Source of the DNA: Sambucus nigra
Taxonomy: Eukaryota > Streptophyta > Magnoliopsida > Dipsacales > Adoxaceae
DNA length: 64,000 nucleotides
Direction: 5' to 3'
Assembly (NCBI GenBank): GCA_949130495.1
Contig: OX422217.1
Coordinates: 543,683,137 to 543,747,136 of the forward strand
Positions 45,190 through 56,140 of the stretch are shown here, in pieces (position 1 is the first letter of the stretch; every line of letters begins with the position of its first letter). Both the position numbers and the translations under genes were made by a program. A model generated the notes under the pieces. It searched no databases and was not told where the DNA came from. It was given only the letters and a program-made list of their open reading frames with translations.

Positions 45190-45588
45190 TCACCGAGGTC
45201 CTCTCTTGAACAGATTCCTCAGCTGTGTGACGTCCCTCTGAAGCCCAACAGCAATAACGTATGCTCGACGAACATCTTTATGATGCTCATCCATTTCCCT
45301 AGCTGGACTTCTTGTATTTGTACCAGCTCGCGAAACGGTCGATGGGGAAGAACCTCCTATTATTGGAGGAACATCGCTCGGCCCTGCACCAGCTCGTGAT
45401 GAGGAAGAACCCCTTAAAATGCGAGGCGTAGTGCCTGATGCATACTCCCTGAGGAGAAACACTTCCCTCCTCAAAGACTCATTTTCCTGTTGTAGAATTT
45501 CTCCAACTTGGTTAATCTCAGTAGCGTCGAGGAGTCTTGCTCTTAGAGTATTCACCTTCTCTTGAACAGAAGCTACAACTTCTTCCAT
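45190..45588 (-). CDS. Antisense ORF of element A, distal coiled-coil part
   Basis: 132 open codons on the minus strand. The first 50 residues are heptad-rich ('EKVNTLRARLLDATEINQV', 'LQQENESLRREVFLLREY'), i.e. coiled coil; the rest is Ser/Gly/Arg-rich and ends 'LRNLFKRGPR'. No catalytic domain. It may be the terminal exon of the antisense gene or a separate small one; the relationship to the exons at 45900-48084 is not clear. Confidence 0.5.
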   Translation of the reverse strand: MEEVVASVQEKVNTLRARLLDATEINQVGEILQQENESLRREVFLLREYASGTTPRILRGSSSSRAGAGPSDVPPIIGGSSPSTVSRAGTNTRSPAREMDEHHKDVRRAYVIAVGLQRDVTQLRNLFKRGPR

Positions 45589-45919
45589 TTACTGAAGCCT
45601 ATCTTTCAGTTTAACAACGAGCTCAGTATGATCTATGAAATGCTTATTCCTCAATCGTAGTGATTTGTAAATTCTCACGAAGGCATGACGAACTTCGAGA
45701 CTCACATCAGGACCAAGCATTCTTCCTAATTGATAAGTGGCTGGTATATAGTCATTTACATCAATCAACTACAGGCCATAAATGAGAAGTAAAGGATAAA
45801 ATGAATCAGTATACTGAGGGAAGAAACCTTCTCATTTCATTAATACATAAAAGGATCAGAGTACATCGAGAAACAGAAAGGAAAATTATAATAAAAAATA
45901 TGAAACCAATCCCAAGGAT

Positions 45920-46860
45920 AGATTAGCTGGCGACCTCAAGTTGTTCAGAAGAAGCTGGCTGCTTCCCCTTATCAGTAGTAGTAGGAGCATCTCCCTTAGT
46001 AGGGATAGCTTCTGTCGCCCGGGCAGGAAGGGCATCAACAGGAACTGACAGGGAAGAAGGGTTAACACCTTCGATGGCTGGGGCAGGAGCTTCATCCACG
46101 ATAGGCTTTGGGCCTGGATCGTGCTCATGGAACAAGGGAGAGGCAACATCCACCTCGGCAGCTAAGAGGGCCTTATTTCAGCCATTCTTGAAGTTTAGAT
46201 GACTGATGTAGCCTATCTGAACCTCAGCATCTTCATATGCGGCAACCCATCAGGAGTTATACGAGTCTCCCTTAATGGTGGATACCTCGGACTCCTTCTC
46301 CTTCAGCTTCTCATTCAACACCTTGTTCTCCTCCACTATCGCCAGTTTGATCGAGTAGACCAAATCATATTCCTGTCGCAGTTCATTCAGTTTTTTGACC
46401 ACTGCCTCCCTCTCTCGATTGGCTTTAGCAAGGGCCAGATCAGAGGACGTCCGAGAAGCATCAGTGGCCTTCAAGCTGTCCTTAAGCTCGATACCCTTCA
46501 CTTCAAAAGCATCATTCTGCTTCTCCAGCTCACCATTCTTGTTCACCAGCTCATCGCGAGAGTGATAGAGCACGACGAAGTCAGTCACAAACTGTAAGTA
46601 AAAGAAAATATTAGAAAAAAGAAACATACATAATTTAACGAGCATTAGAAAAGAGATATAGACTGACCAAGGATAGCCTCTGACTCTCTTGCGAGGCTAA
46701 CTGGTCAGTCCCCATCACCCTTTGGTGATCAGTAGGAAGGACTGCTCTCTCGAGCAGCGCAGGGGCCAGCTGAGGAGAAATGGCAACCGAGGCCCTCTCT
46801 AGCAATGTAGACACAAGCACTAAGTCCTGCGCAACCTTCATCCTCGCTTCCATCTTCCTC
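45920..46860 (-). CDS. Antisense gene of element A, coiled-coil exons
   Basis: Three open stretches: 46853-46635 ('MEARMKVAQDLVLVSTLLER'), 46600-46250 (long heptads such as 'NKNGELEKQNDAFEVKGIEL' and 'LAIVEENKVLNEKLKEKE') and 46153-45923 (Pro/Ala-rich, ends 'QPASSEQLEVAS' at a stop). Intron-like breaks with TTTCTTT..CAG are visible near 46610. Together they form a coiled-coil C-terminal half, as in element B. Known Tat elements (Retand, Grande) carry an antisense gene here whose role is unknown. Confidence 0.6.
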
Positions 46861-47017
46861 CTTTCCTCATCCTTCTCCTTCTCTTTCTCTACCCTCTTTC
46901 GCTTCTCAATCCTCTTTTTCTCTTCAGTCTTCTTTCTCTCCTCTTCCCTCTTCCTCTCTCTCTCTCTCTAGAGTGCTCTTCTTCTTTCCTCTTCTTCTCC
47001 TACTCCTGAGTGGAAGA

Positions 47018-47505
47018 TCAAAAGCCAGTGGAAACAACCCCACTACTAGATTTTTGCTTCTTCGACCTCTGAGAAATAAGCACATCATTATCACGGAATA
47101 ACTTTTTTCTTGGGGAAACTATTTCCTCACTAGAGCTACTGGATGTACTTGAAGGTTCTTGGGCTTCAGAAACCTCTTCTGAGCTAACCAAACTTTCACT
47201 GCTGGAGCTCTCCTCACCAGAACAACCTTCAGCACCTCCTCTGATATCACTCTCAGAACTGCTCTCCTCCTCGTCCAACTGAATGGGATCGACAGCAGCT
47301 TTATCAGAAGTATCAAATTCAGGAATGCTATCCACATGCCTCGCAATAAAACTCAACCCAATGTTCTTGTACTCGAGTAGGAAAGCAGTAGACCGGGGAT
47401 GTTCACCGTCAGCTAAAGATTCCCTAATATTCCAAGCTTTAACCAGCTCGAAAGTTTGAACCTTGTTGAGGGAAGGCTCCAAGTTCTTTGTCCTCGCTGA
47501 AAAGA
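47018..47505 (-). CDS. Antisense gene of element A, acidic middle exon
   Basis: Begins after an acceptor TTTTCAG at about 47507 (minus) with 'RGQRTWSLPS' or, from the ATG at 47482, MEPSLNKVQTFELVKAW. The second half is Ser/Glu-rich ('EEESSSESDI', 'SSSSEEIVSPRKKLF') and ends with a basic 'SQRSKKQKSS', a possible nuclear signal. Low-complexity acidic middle parts are usual between the gypsy-type domain and the coiled coil of this gene family. Confidence 0.6.
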
Positions 47506-47571
47506 AAATAGGAAAGTGTCAAAAAAATCACACATTAACAAAGAAATCGAAAGGGCAGAGCAAAGACTACC

Positions 47572-48084
47572 TATGTACTCTTCCCCATAAAAGGGAATAG
47601 TGAACCTATCAGACCTCGACCCCTCAGTATGGGGGGAGAACTGCCAATTCCTAGCAAGAAAGCCATCTTGCCAGTAGTCCTTGTGGGAATCAGGTCAATT
47701 TACTACCAATAACCTGCTAGGACTCCTGGCCTTGAGGTAAAGAAGACCAGAGCTGGTTCGAGAGAAGGAATAACAAAAATAAACTTCGGCGAGCCCTAAT
47801 TTAGTGCCATAAAGTTAATTTATTCTATGAACACCATTGATTATCTTCCATACGTTAGGCGAACACTATGCAGGGACAATGTTGAAATAACCAAAGAAAT
47901 GAAGGAAAAAATTATTTGGAGGAAAAGTAAGCCCCCCTTGAGAGAGCAACATGACATGAATCCAATGAGCACCCTTTATCTCTCTAACATTCTTAGGTAG
48001 AGAGGCGCACTCAATCTCTACCCATTCTGGGATATTATAGAACTTCTTGAACTCAGACACTGATCTATTACCTATCTTTGACAT
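47572..48084 (-). pseudogene. Antisense gene of element A, exon 1 (gypsy-type domain)
   Basis: Starts MSKIGNRSVSEFKKFYNIPE; 'GGLTFPPNNFFLHFFGYFNI' and 'QCSPNVWKIINGV' align with 'LGFCLSIHPIIRAILYYINL' and 'QLSPNAWRVIIGA' of element B's antisense protein. Later blocks 'GLLYLKARSPSRLLVV' and 'YWQDGFLARNWQFS' also align. The exon ends at 'GTACATAG' followed by the donor GTAGTC. Two stops (after 'HRIN' and 'VVN') interrupt it. This is the domain Pfam calls putative gypsy-type transposon (PF04195-like). Confidence 0.72.
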
Positions 48085-48457
48085 TTGTAAACCCTAAAGT
48101 CGCAAATTCAGAGAAAACTTAATAAAGAAAGCACAAAGAAAGAGCAAAGAGGACTTACGAGATGAAAGATCACAAGCCCAGACGACGAGGGAGATTGAAA
48201 GAGAAGAAAATGAAGGCCTGGAGAAAAAGACACAACAGCTAAAACTCGCAGAAGAAGAGTGAACGCAAAGAAATTTGAAATGGAAACTATAGAACACTGC
48301 GCCAAATAGCTTTTAAATGCTCCCAATCATCGCGTACAGGACACGAAGCAACTGCCGCCTAAATCAGTTCTCGACTTTGGGAAGAGTTACACGATTCACA
48401 GAAGTACCATTATGGCAAATCATTTAAATTTATTAAGACCAAATTGTGTCCTAACAA

Positions 48458-48468
48458 CTTTAGGGGCA
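48458..48468 (+). promoter_or_regulatory. Polypurine-like tract of element A
   Basis: CTTTAGGGGCA just before the 3' LTR. Short and interrupted, so weakened. Confidence 0.55.
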
Positions 48469-48472
48469 ATTT

Positions 48473-48882
48473 TGGGTACCCGAATTTACCATTATGGGCC
48501 CGAACGAGTAGCCTAATAAAAATGGCCCAAAATCCGAACCTCTCACCTTAACTAAATAGAGTTACGACTTACTCTCCTTCGAAAACCTCATATATAGATA
48601 TTCCAGGATAAGGTGATGGCCGTGGGCGAGTCCAACACCCCCACTCCCCGAGGACAGACATATATATAATAAACCCTAAGCCTGGGGCAAAGGGCACGCA
48701 CTGTATTCTCTGTAAATGCTCCCCGGAGTATATAGAAATAATACTGACTGCACCACCATGGACGTAGGCATTCTTGCTGAACCACGTACATATTATATTA
48801 TGTGATTGGCATTTTAACTTCTTTATTTTCCTTGGTGATTGCGCTTCTCTCATTTATTTGTGTTGAATATAATTATCACCAC
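48473..48882 (+). repeat. 3' LTR of element A
   Basis: Pairs with 38122-38532, same length within a base or two, with scattered substitutions (e.g. CATCATGGACCCGG versus CATTATGGGCCCGA near the start). Confidence 0.9.
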
Positions 48883-49260
48883 AATAATAATAGAAGTAGT
48901 CCAAAGATTTCTCACTTGAAGCTAAATATATAACACCTGTTATATATAACTGTTGTTATAACAACTGTTATATATAACAATTGTTATATATAACAACTAT
49001 TATATATAACAGGTGTTATATATAACTGTTGTTATATATAACTCATAACTGTTATAATATTGAATTTAGATACCCCATATTGAGATTATAGAAGCATAAA
49101 TTAGGAATATAAGTACAAATTTGACAGATTTGTACCTTAGAGGAAAGTACTTCGAAGCAAGGTGGCATAGGTGGAAGAGGATCTTATGGAGAATCCTCTT
49201 GTCCGCATCCTTCCTAACCGTATATGTGTACCTCATAAGAAAAAAAATTAAAAATTAATA
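48883..49260 (-). other. CACTA segment between the nested elements
   Basis: 48925-49060 is an array of TATATATAACA / TGTTATATATA palindromes in alternating orientation. On the minus strand a block ending 'CTTCGAAGTACTTTCCTCTAAG' followed by GTACAAATC (near 49135) looks like an exon with a donor site; it reads MRTRGFSIRSSSTYATLL in one frame. Likely a small 3' exon of the CACTA transposase, but not recognised. Confidence 0.45.
48925..49060. repeat. TATATATAACA palindrome array
   Basis: About ten copies of 'GTTATATATAAC' or 'AACARYTGTT' in head-to-head order, capable of long cruciforms. Related sequence ('TCTGTTATAACTTGTTTATA') lies at 37417-37470, on the other side of element A. Confidence 0.85.
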
Positions 49261-49345
49261 ACTAAATCCACTTGAGATGCAAGGATGAACGGAGCATCGT
49301 GAATGATATTTTTACTCAGGAGCTTACTAAGATTCACCATCACCA
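49261..49345 (-). pseudogene. TNPD transposase, DUF4216 C-terminal fragment
   Basis: Minus strand reads SKLVMVNLSKLLSKNIIHDA then PFILASQVDL. The pattern '.VN.S.L......D.PFILASQ..QV.YV' is the end of the DUF4216 region that follows the catalytic part in plant CACTA transposases. The rest of this region lies at 61771-61999, across element B. About 25-30 residues expected between the two pieces are missing. Confidence 0.75.
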
Positions 49346-50394
49346 ATTTTGAGGTGGGTTCAACTTTTCAAGCATTCTTATCATCAACATCCACCCAATC
49401 AAAATAAAAGACAGTATGTGTGAACTCAATGTAATTGATGATGCTGGAAAAAGCACCACCCTTCAAGGTGTTTGTAAGCTCAAATTAGCGATAACAATGG
49501 CAGCACAAGAGTATATTAAATATAAGAGATTGAGATTAGGAGAAGAGGATGAACACCAATATATAAGTGGTGCAGCCAATGAGGCCTACGTCCACTGTGC
49601 AAATGAGTAAGTAAGGTCACCAGAATAAGGCACTAATGGCCATGGCTATAATCTCTCAAGCTTTCTCTCCCTACTGTGTAACTGGACAAAGTTTCAGTTA
49701 AGGTTGTTAATTTTCGATTCCCCTCCATGTAGGAGTAGGCAAGCATATATAGTGTGTGGGAGGTGTAATGCACCCCCCATGCATGCAATGAGCATGTGTG
49801 TGTTGATCTAGCCAATCCAATGATGAAATCTGTCACTGTCACATGTAGAGAATGATGATAAAATATACCCCCACGTGAGGGGATTGATTTGTTACAACTG
49901 ATTTAGTACATGTGTTCCCAGCCACACATATGCGAGTAAAGGCTCGACTGTCTTCGATTAGCACCAACCTCGGCCTGGAAGAGTACGAGGTTGGTGAAGT
50001 CTAGCTGCTACAAAATCAGAGGTTATTTATGATGGTCTCGGCTCAATAGAAATCTGAGGTGAGGCAGGTGGAGTTATAATGTCAGCCTGAGCCGGGGTTA
50101 TGTAGGAGTAGTTGGAACATCGGATGATTCCCATCCGAGGTTGATTATGATGATGGTGTAGTCCTTGCTTCCTCAGTTTATAGACAAGCTCCAGACGGCC
50201 TGATGAATAACTTCCCCCATGGATCATGAAGACCTTAGTTGTTGTCTGACTGTGAGGCAACTAGTAACGTCGGCCATAGCCGACCTTGCTTTGGACGAGA
50301 CCGCTGGTTGCTAATCTGGGGCCCTTGTAACCTTGGCCATTTCCTTGGCCGAGGTTGGTGTCTCTGAACTATTGGGTACATATAGGGCATATCA
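49343..50394 (-). repeat. 3' LTR (minus orientation) of element B
   Basis: Aligns with 60703-61770 over its whole length with a few percent differences and one larger gap near 50180. The plus-strand frame at 49416-49610 is present in both copies and is not a gene. Rich in GGCCGAGG/CCTCGGCC motifs in inverted pairs. Confidence 0.88.
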
Positions 50395-50412
50395 ATCACC
50401 CCCTAACCCTTA
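50395..50412 (-). promoter_or_regulatory. Polypurine tract of element B
   Basis: On the minus strand CTAAGGGTTAGGGGGTGAT immediately precedes the LTR start TGATATGCCC. Confidence 0.8.
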
Positions 50413-51040
50413 GTTACCTATGCGAATAGGTGACTAAGGGGTATATATGTCCGAGGTTGGATTTCTTTATGTGCCCACATTTTCTTGACAAGTGTCAACT
50501 TTTGAAGTAGGCTGCATGCTTGGCAAGTGCAATAATGATGGCCTTTTGGGCTCCCAAGGCAATGATGGTCCTTGTGGTGCGTGCAAGTGGATTTGAATGG
50601 TTTTAACCCTTTTCTCTCTCTTTCTTCTTCATTTCCTTTCCTTTCATTCTCTCGCTTGAACCTTCTTCATTTCGTCTCTCTTCCAGAGCTTGATCAAGGG
50701 TGGTTTTTATGGATTTTTCTTGCTAATCTTCCCCTTCTTCTCCTCGTATTTCATCAGGTATTGTTTATTACCTCCTCCTTTCCATATTTTTTTAGCCTTG
50801 CTTTTCCATTTGTTGCATTTTTCGGTGAGTTTATGAGTTTTTCGGTGAGATAATGAGTTTTTTGATGAGCTATTATTGACTGTGTTTGGTTGGCTTTCTT
50901 TTTAAATAGCCATATTTCATCTTTAACTGCTGTGTCATCCTATTTGTTTTTAGCTTGTGTTTGCAAGTGTAAGGTTGTCCCCATATGCTCAGACCCCTTT
51001 ATCAACTCTTACAAGAATTCCCTTCTCTTAGGGAGAAAAC
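50413..51040 (+). other. Upstream region of the antisense gene of element B
   Basis: CT-rich stretch at 50600-50700 followed by a likely 5' UTR intron: the donor CATCAGGTATTG is at about 50752-50763. A pyrimidine-rich leader of this type is common in plant promoters. No protein-coding block supported. Confidence 0.45.
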
Positions 51041-52220
51041 CTTAGATAAAATTAGACAAATAGAACGGGCCTAAGAAGAAGCAAGTAGGGCAGAGGCCTT
51101 CCCTCCCAGGCCTATATTCCCACCTCCTCTGAAAGTGATATATCCTGAGACATCTGTGCCTGTAGAGGTCCCAGTAGAACCTGTTCTGATGTCTGAGTCT
51201 GAGTCGTCTACCTCAGACCCTATGTCTGTGGATTCTTTCCAAGAGGCCATGGATTATTCCGTTCGGATGGACCAGACCCCTGATTAAGCCGAGGTTTCCA
51301 GCCGTGCCTCATCTGACAACAGTTCTAGCACCTCGTATTCTTCCTCCGATGTAGAAATTGTAGGACCTAGTGTGGCTATTCCCCCAATCCTTGACTATAT
51401 TCCCCTGTCGGCTGCCATAGGAGCTGAGTTTACTCAGAGGTTCCCTGATGGTGCTCCCTCGTCTGCTCGAGCCGATGTTGGTCGGGATGACGATGATGGT
51501 AGCAAAAGTGATGTTGACACCTCAGAGTCACCCGAGATAGAGAGCACTGTCAGTGAACTAGACCTCCTACCTTTTAGACATCTGTATTCTATAAGTCCAT
51601 CCATAAAACTTAGGAGACCTCTGAGGGACGAGAGGGCCTTTGGCGGCCAAGATGGAGAGATCTTCTTATACGAGCAGATGTTTAAGTTAGGATTTTGTCT
51701 TTCCATTCATCCAATAATTAGGGCTATACTGTACTATATTAACTTGGCTCCTTCCCAATTATCCCCCAATGCCTGGAGGGTGATAATTGGAGCTATAGTA
51801 TTATGGAGGGAAGTCCATCATTCAGACCTTCCCGTCCAGGTCTTCACAGGGTGTTATGTCCCCTCCTCTGCTAGGAATCATTTGAGTTATTACCACTTTG
51901 TAGCTCGGAAGTCCAACAAGAAGATGTTGCTGGTTACCCAGACTTCGAACCACAATTGGAAACCACGATATTTCCTCTCCTCAGGGTCATGGGAGTTTAG
52001 CCCCTGTGCCCCCTCTTCTTCCCTAGAGCCAAGAATACCCCTAAAATGGGGAAAGGTGTCAATGGCTGTTAGGGCCAACCCTGGGTTAAGACATAATAAT
52101 CTTCAGAAGGTCAAAGACCTTCAAGATCAGGGGGAACATGGTCTGTTGGTCAAGTACGAGCATTTTATGACTCCCTACTACCTCTCTGAAACTGCCTTGG
52201 GGGGAGTCCTTTGACCGAGC
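51041..52220 (+). CDS. Antisense gene of element B, exon 1 with gypsy-type domain
   Basis: The open frame from ATG 51372 has 280 codons; similar acidic sequence continues upstream through a few stops, so the true start may be near 50989. Residues 1-75 are acidic and Ser-rich; 90-200 form the gypsy-type domain ('EIFLYEQMFKLGFCLSIHP', 'YINLAPSQLSPNAWRVI', 'SYYHFVARKSNKKMLL', 'NWKPRYFLSSGSWEF'). The frame meets TGA at 52212, one frameshift from a natural continuation to a donor (GAGCTCTGTAAGTTAC). The gene is antisense to pol, as in Retand and Grande. Function unknown; a gag-like or DNA-binding role has been proposed for the domain only by association. Confidence 0.75.
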
Positions 52221-52307
52221 TCTGTAAGTTACTTTATCATTTTAATAAGTTATACCTCTGATTTTGTTATGTCTCTGATCTTTTAACTTAGATCTTTTTG
52301 TTTGTAG

Positions 52308-52695
52308 AGCGTCCAAAAGTAATTTCGGACGACCTTTGGGAGATGGCAACCCCTAGTCTTATAAAACTTGTGAAGAAAGTGGGTCTAAATGCGCCTCCGC
52401 CTCCCCCACCACTTCAAGGGCTGATGCTTCAAAGAAAATGAAGTCCAGCGACCCTTCTCTTGAGGATCAGAGGCAGAAGAAGAAAACTTCCAAGGGGTAT
52501 CGCGCGATCCCTATCTCCTCCGAGGACGTGTTAGTTGCTCGTCTAGAGCAACTCAATATTGGCGACAGTCTTATCGACCAGAGTTTGAAGACCCTGGACG
52601 CTATCGGCTCCGTCATGATCGACTCTGATAAAAGGTTCTGCCGTTCTCTAGACACCCCTCTATTCGCCGAGTGCTCCCTCCATCGATCAATCCAA
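52308..52695 (+). CDS. Antisense gene of element B, exon 2
   Basis: Bounded by TTTGTTTGTAG (acceptor) and CCAAGTAAGAC (donor). Contains a basic block (RQKKKTSKGYRAI), a Pro run near 52400 and 'LNIGDSLIDQSLKTLDAIGS'. The frame from ATG 52438 is open to the donor. Likely linker and nuclear signal between the gypsy-type domain and coiled coil. Confidence 0.65.
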
Positions 52696-52785
52696 GTAAG
52701 ACTTTTTTCTTTTGCTGAATAAGTGTAACATCGGATTTAAATTATACCAAATCTTAAACTGACATTTCTGCACACACTTTGCAGG

Positions 52786-53404
52786 GTCTCCTCACCATAC
52801 ACCAGTTTGTTGACTGGACTTTGAGGAAACTTACTCTGATTGAGAAGGGCAAGGAGGCCCAAAAGATCGAGGATGCTCTGAATACTGAAGTGGAGCGTTT
52901 GAAGGCTTCTTTAGAGAAGTCTAAGGCTAATGTTAAGCGGCTGGAGAAGGACATGGATAAGCTTATGATAGATCATAGTTCTGCCCTGAAGACTCAGGCT
53001 GACTCTCTTCAACGCAAGGTCGATGTCGTTGTGAAGGCTGCTTTGGATGATACCTCAAAGAAGATTTTGCAGCACTATAAGGTCTTTGACGAATTCGTCA
53101 CCTTTGGCTTTGAATACCTCAAAAGGGGTGTTAAGGCCACTGGAAAATGGGCTGCAATAAAGTAGAAAGATTAAGGGACCTTGGTAGCCTCTGACTTCGT
53201 TAGTCTGGGTTATGTTAATCCTCGGTTTGCTCAGGCCTTATAAGAGGTTGAGGAGGAAGGAGCTACTGCACCTGACGAGACTATTCTACAAGAAGATACC
53301 AGGACTGAAGACATTGGTCCTCACGATGATGGGGTAGAAGTGACCAACATCGGCCAAGGAGATGGGGGCATGACTACTAACCCTGAGACTCCAGATACTT
53401 AAAT
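52786..53404 (+). CDS. Antisense gene of element B, exon 3 with coiled coil
   Basis: Begins after the acceptor CACTTTGCAG at 52785. 'GLLTIHQFVDWTLRKLTLIE' leads into about 60 residues of heptads ('EVERLKASLEKSKANVKRL', 'DSLQRKVDVVVKAALDD'), then 'FDEFVTFGFEYLKRGVKATG'. A TAG at 53163 interrupts, and the same frame continues acidic (ending 'NPETPDT') to 53401 with one more stop. Coiled coils suggest a self-associating protein. Confidence 0.68.
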
Positions 53405-53639
53405 CCATTTTGTGAAGCCCTTGTAATTTTTATTTCTGATCCATATCGATCTATAACTTCTGATAACATTTTCTGTTAGCTCTTGACTTGTAATTCTTAA
53501 CTTTATGCTATATTAACCTCTGAAGAGGGCATTACTACTTTTGTTGAATGTTCTTTGAATGGTTCTCTATGTCATGCAATGTGTTTGTATTAAGGTCTGA
53601 AGCCTCAATATAATGGTGTCTCTATCAGCCTTATAACAT

Positions 53640-54955
53640 TATTTTAAGGTCTGAGGTCATCAACTAAGATGTTACCCCCATAATATATTCACCAAATTAA
53701 TGATGTCTAAGGTATGAGGTCATAAACTAAGATGTTACCCCCATAAGATATTCACCAAATTAATGATGTTTAAGGTCTGAGGTCATCTAAGTGTGATGTT
53801 CACCTCAGACCATGTCACCAAACTTTGATGTTTGAAGGTCTGAGATCATCAACTAAGATGTTACCCCCATAAGATATTCACCAAATTAATGACATTTAAG
53901 GTCTGAGGTCATCCAAGTGTGATGTTCACCTCAGACTTTGTTATCAACTATGATGTTTGAAGGTCTGAGATCATCAACTAAGATGTTACCCCCATAAAAT
54001 ATTCACCAAATTAATGATGTTTAAGGTCTGAGGTCATCCAAGTGTGATGTTCACCTCAAACTTTGTCATCAACTACGATGTTTGAAGGTCTAAGGTCATC
54101 AACTAAGATGTTACCCCCATAAGATATTCACCAAATTAATGATGTTTAAGGTCTGAGGTCATCCAAGTGTGATGTTCACCTCAGACCTTATCACCAAACT
54201 ATGATGTTTTAAGGTCTGAGATCATCAACTAAGATGTTACCCCCATAATATATTCAGCAAATTAATGATGTTTAAGGTCTGAGGTCATCAAAGTGTGATG
54301 TTCACCTCAGACCTTATCACCAAACTATGATGTTTTAAGGTCTGAGGTTATCCAAGTGTGATGTTCACCTCAGACCTTGTCACCAAACTATGATGTTTGA
54401 AGGTCTGAGATCATCCAAGTGTGATGTTCACCTCAGACCTTGTCACCAAACTATGATGTTTTCAGGTCCGAGATCATCAACTTAGATGTTACCCCCATAA
54501 GATATTCACCAAATTAATGATGTTTAAGTTCTGAGGTCATCAAAGTGTGATGTTCACCTCAGACCTTGTCGCCAAACTATGATGTTTTAAGGTTTGAGGT
54601 CATCCAAGAGTGATGTTCACCTCAGACCTTGTCACCAAACTATGATGTTTGAAGGTCTGAGATCATCAACTAAGATGTTACCCCCATAAGATATTCACCA
54701 AATTAATGATGTTTAAGGTCTGAGGTCATCAAAGTGTGATGTTCACCTCAGACCTTGTCACCAAACTATGATGTTTTAAGGTCTGAGGTCATCAACTAAG
54801 ATGTTACCCCCATAAGATATTCACCAAATTAATGATGTTTAAGGTCTGAGGTCATCAAAGTGTGATGTTCACCTCAGACCTTGTCACCAAACTATAATGT
54901 TTTAACGTCTTAGATCATCAACTAAGATGTTATCCCCATAATATTCATCGAAGCA
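53640..54955. repeat. 62-bp dimeric tandem array between antisense gene and pol
   Basis: About 21 units of roughly 62 bp. Two alternating types share 'AAGGTCTGAGGTCATC' and end 'AATGATGTTT' or 'CTATGATGTTT'. Type 1 has 'AACTAAGATGTTACCCCC'; type 2 has 'AAGTGTGATGTTCACCTC'. In type 2 the GAGGT/ACCTC and GGTCTGAGG/CCTCAGACC pairs can form a hairpin. The array lies where the two convergent transcripts would meet, the 3' non-coding region of both. Confidence 0.92.
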
Positions 54956-55069
54956 TCATGAACCAAGAGTTGACACAAGAACTGGTCTTCTCATTAATAA
55001 TCTACTCATAAGTTGATACATATACATAGGAATCATTGCAACATCATATGTAGTACTTTTTCAAATGAT

Positions 55070-56140
55070 CAGCATTTCATGGATTAGAAAAAGGTTCCCC
55101 CTCAAGGTTTTCCAACCTGTAGGTCCCGGGTACAACTTCTTCGATCACTTTGTAAGGGCCATGCCAATTTGGGTGAAGTTTATTTGCTTTCTGCAATGTC
55201 TTCTTCAACACCAGGTCTCCCACGACTATGGGTCTTGATTTCACCCTTTGATTTGTTCTCTATTGGTAGGCTACCTATATGATCTCTGGGTCTTCCTTTC
55301 TCTCTTCAATTAAATCTAGGTCAAGTCTTCTCTCCTCCCCATTCTTCTCAGGGTCATAGGTCTGAACCCTATGAGTGGGAAGCCCTACCTCGGTTGGTAT
55401 GACAGTTTTTGAGCCATATGCTAACATAAATGGGGTTTCTCTCATTGGTGTCCTAGCCGTTATTCTGTAGGACCATAATACAACATAAACTTGTTCAGTC
55501 CATCTCCCTTTAACTTCTTCTAACCTCTTCTTGATCCCGTCGAGGATTATTTTGTTTGTGACTTCGGTCTGACCGTTTACCTGAGGCTGGCCCGAAGAAG
55601 AGAAAAATTGCTTGATCCCAATTTTCTTGCAATACTTTTCTAAGGAAGAATTATTGAACTAGGTTTCGTTGTCCGAGATGAGGATTTTTGTAAGGCCATG
55701 TCTGCATATGATGCTCTTCCAAATGAATTGGAAGGTCTTTAGTTCTGTAATCGTGATCATCGGCTCGACCTCTACCCATTTGGAGAAGTAGTCAATGGCA
55801 ACTATAAAAAACCTGTAGTTGTTCGCAGCTCTTGGTAAGGGACCTACCAAGTCAATTCCCCATACTACGAATGGCTAAGGAGAACTTATTGATGTCATAG
55901 GCTGATGAGGTTTATAGGGGATAGTGGATAATCTTTGGCATTTGTCACACCTCTTCACATAGGTTGCAGCATCCTTGGCCAAGGTTGTCCACCAGTATCC
56001 CTGCATTATAATCCTCTTGGATAAAGATCTTCCTCCTATGTGACTTGAGCAAGAACCCTCGTGTACCTCTTATAGGATGCGGGGGACCTCTGTGGCATGA
56101 ACGCACCTAAGAGGGGTAACATAAATCCCTTCTTATATAG
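55070..56140 (-). pseudogene. Integrase of element B
   Basis: Minus strand: 'GGQPWPRML' type HHCC remnant near 56000 in a shifted frame, then 55850-55659 'MVGPLPRAANNYRFFIVAID' and 'ILISDNET', stop, and 'KQFFSSSGQPQVNGQTEVTN' (Glu). The C-terminal block includes 'ETPFMLAYGSKTVIPTEVGL' and 'KLHPNWHGPYKVIEEV' to about 55090. Core acidic residues are visible; the HHCC part is damaged by frameshift and three stops. No chromodomain. Confidence 0.82.

Larger units (their letters stand above)
38122..48882 (+). mobile_element. Tat-lineage Gypsy element A, nested in CACTA
   Basis: LTRs of about 410 bp (38122-38532 and 48473-48882), primer site TGGCGCCGTCTGTGGGAA, gag-protease-RT-RNase H-second RNase H-integrase on the plus strand, and a multi-exon antisense gene between pol and the 3' LTR. 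The second, archaeal-type RNase H and the antisense gene place it in the Tat (Retand-like) group. Many stops and some frameshifts break pol, so it is a dead copy. No clean 5-bp target duplication was found next to the LTRs. Confidence 0.9.

Noticed and set aside
49416..49610. 64-codon frame, repeated at about 60774-60898
   Set aside because: Lies inside both LTRs of element B; no domain and a stop in the other copy.
53640..54955. 62-bp array as a CRISPR array
   Set aside because: Both halves of each unit repeat; there are no unique spacers.
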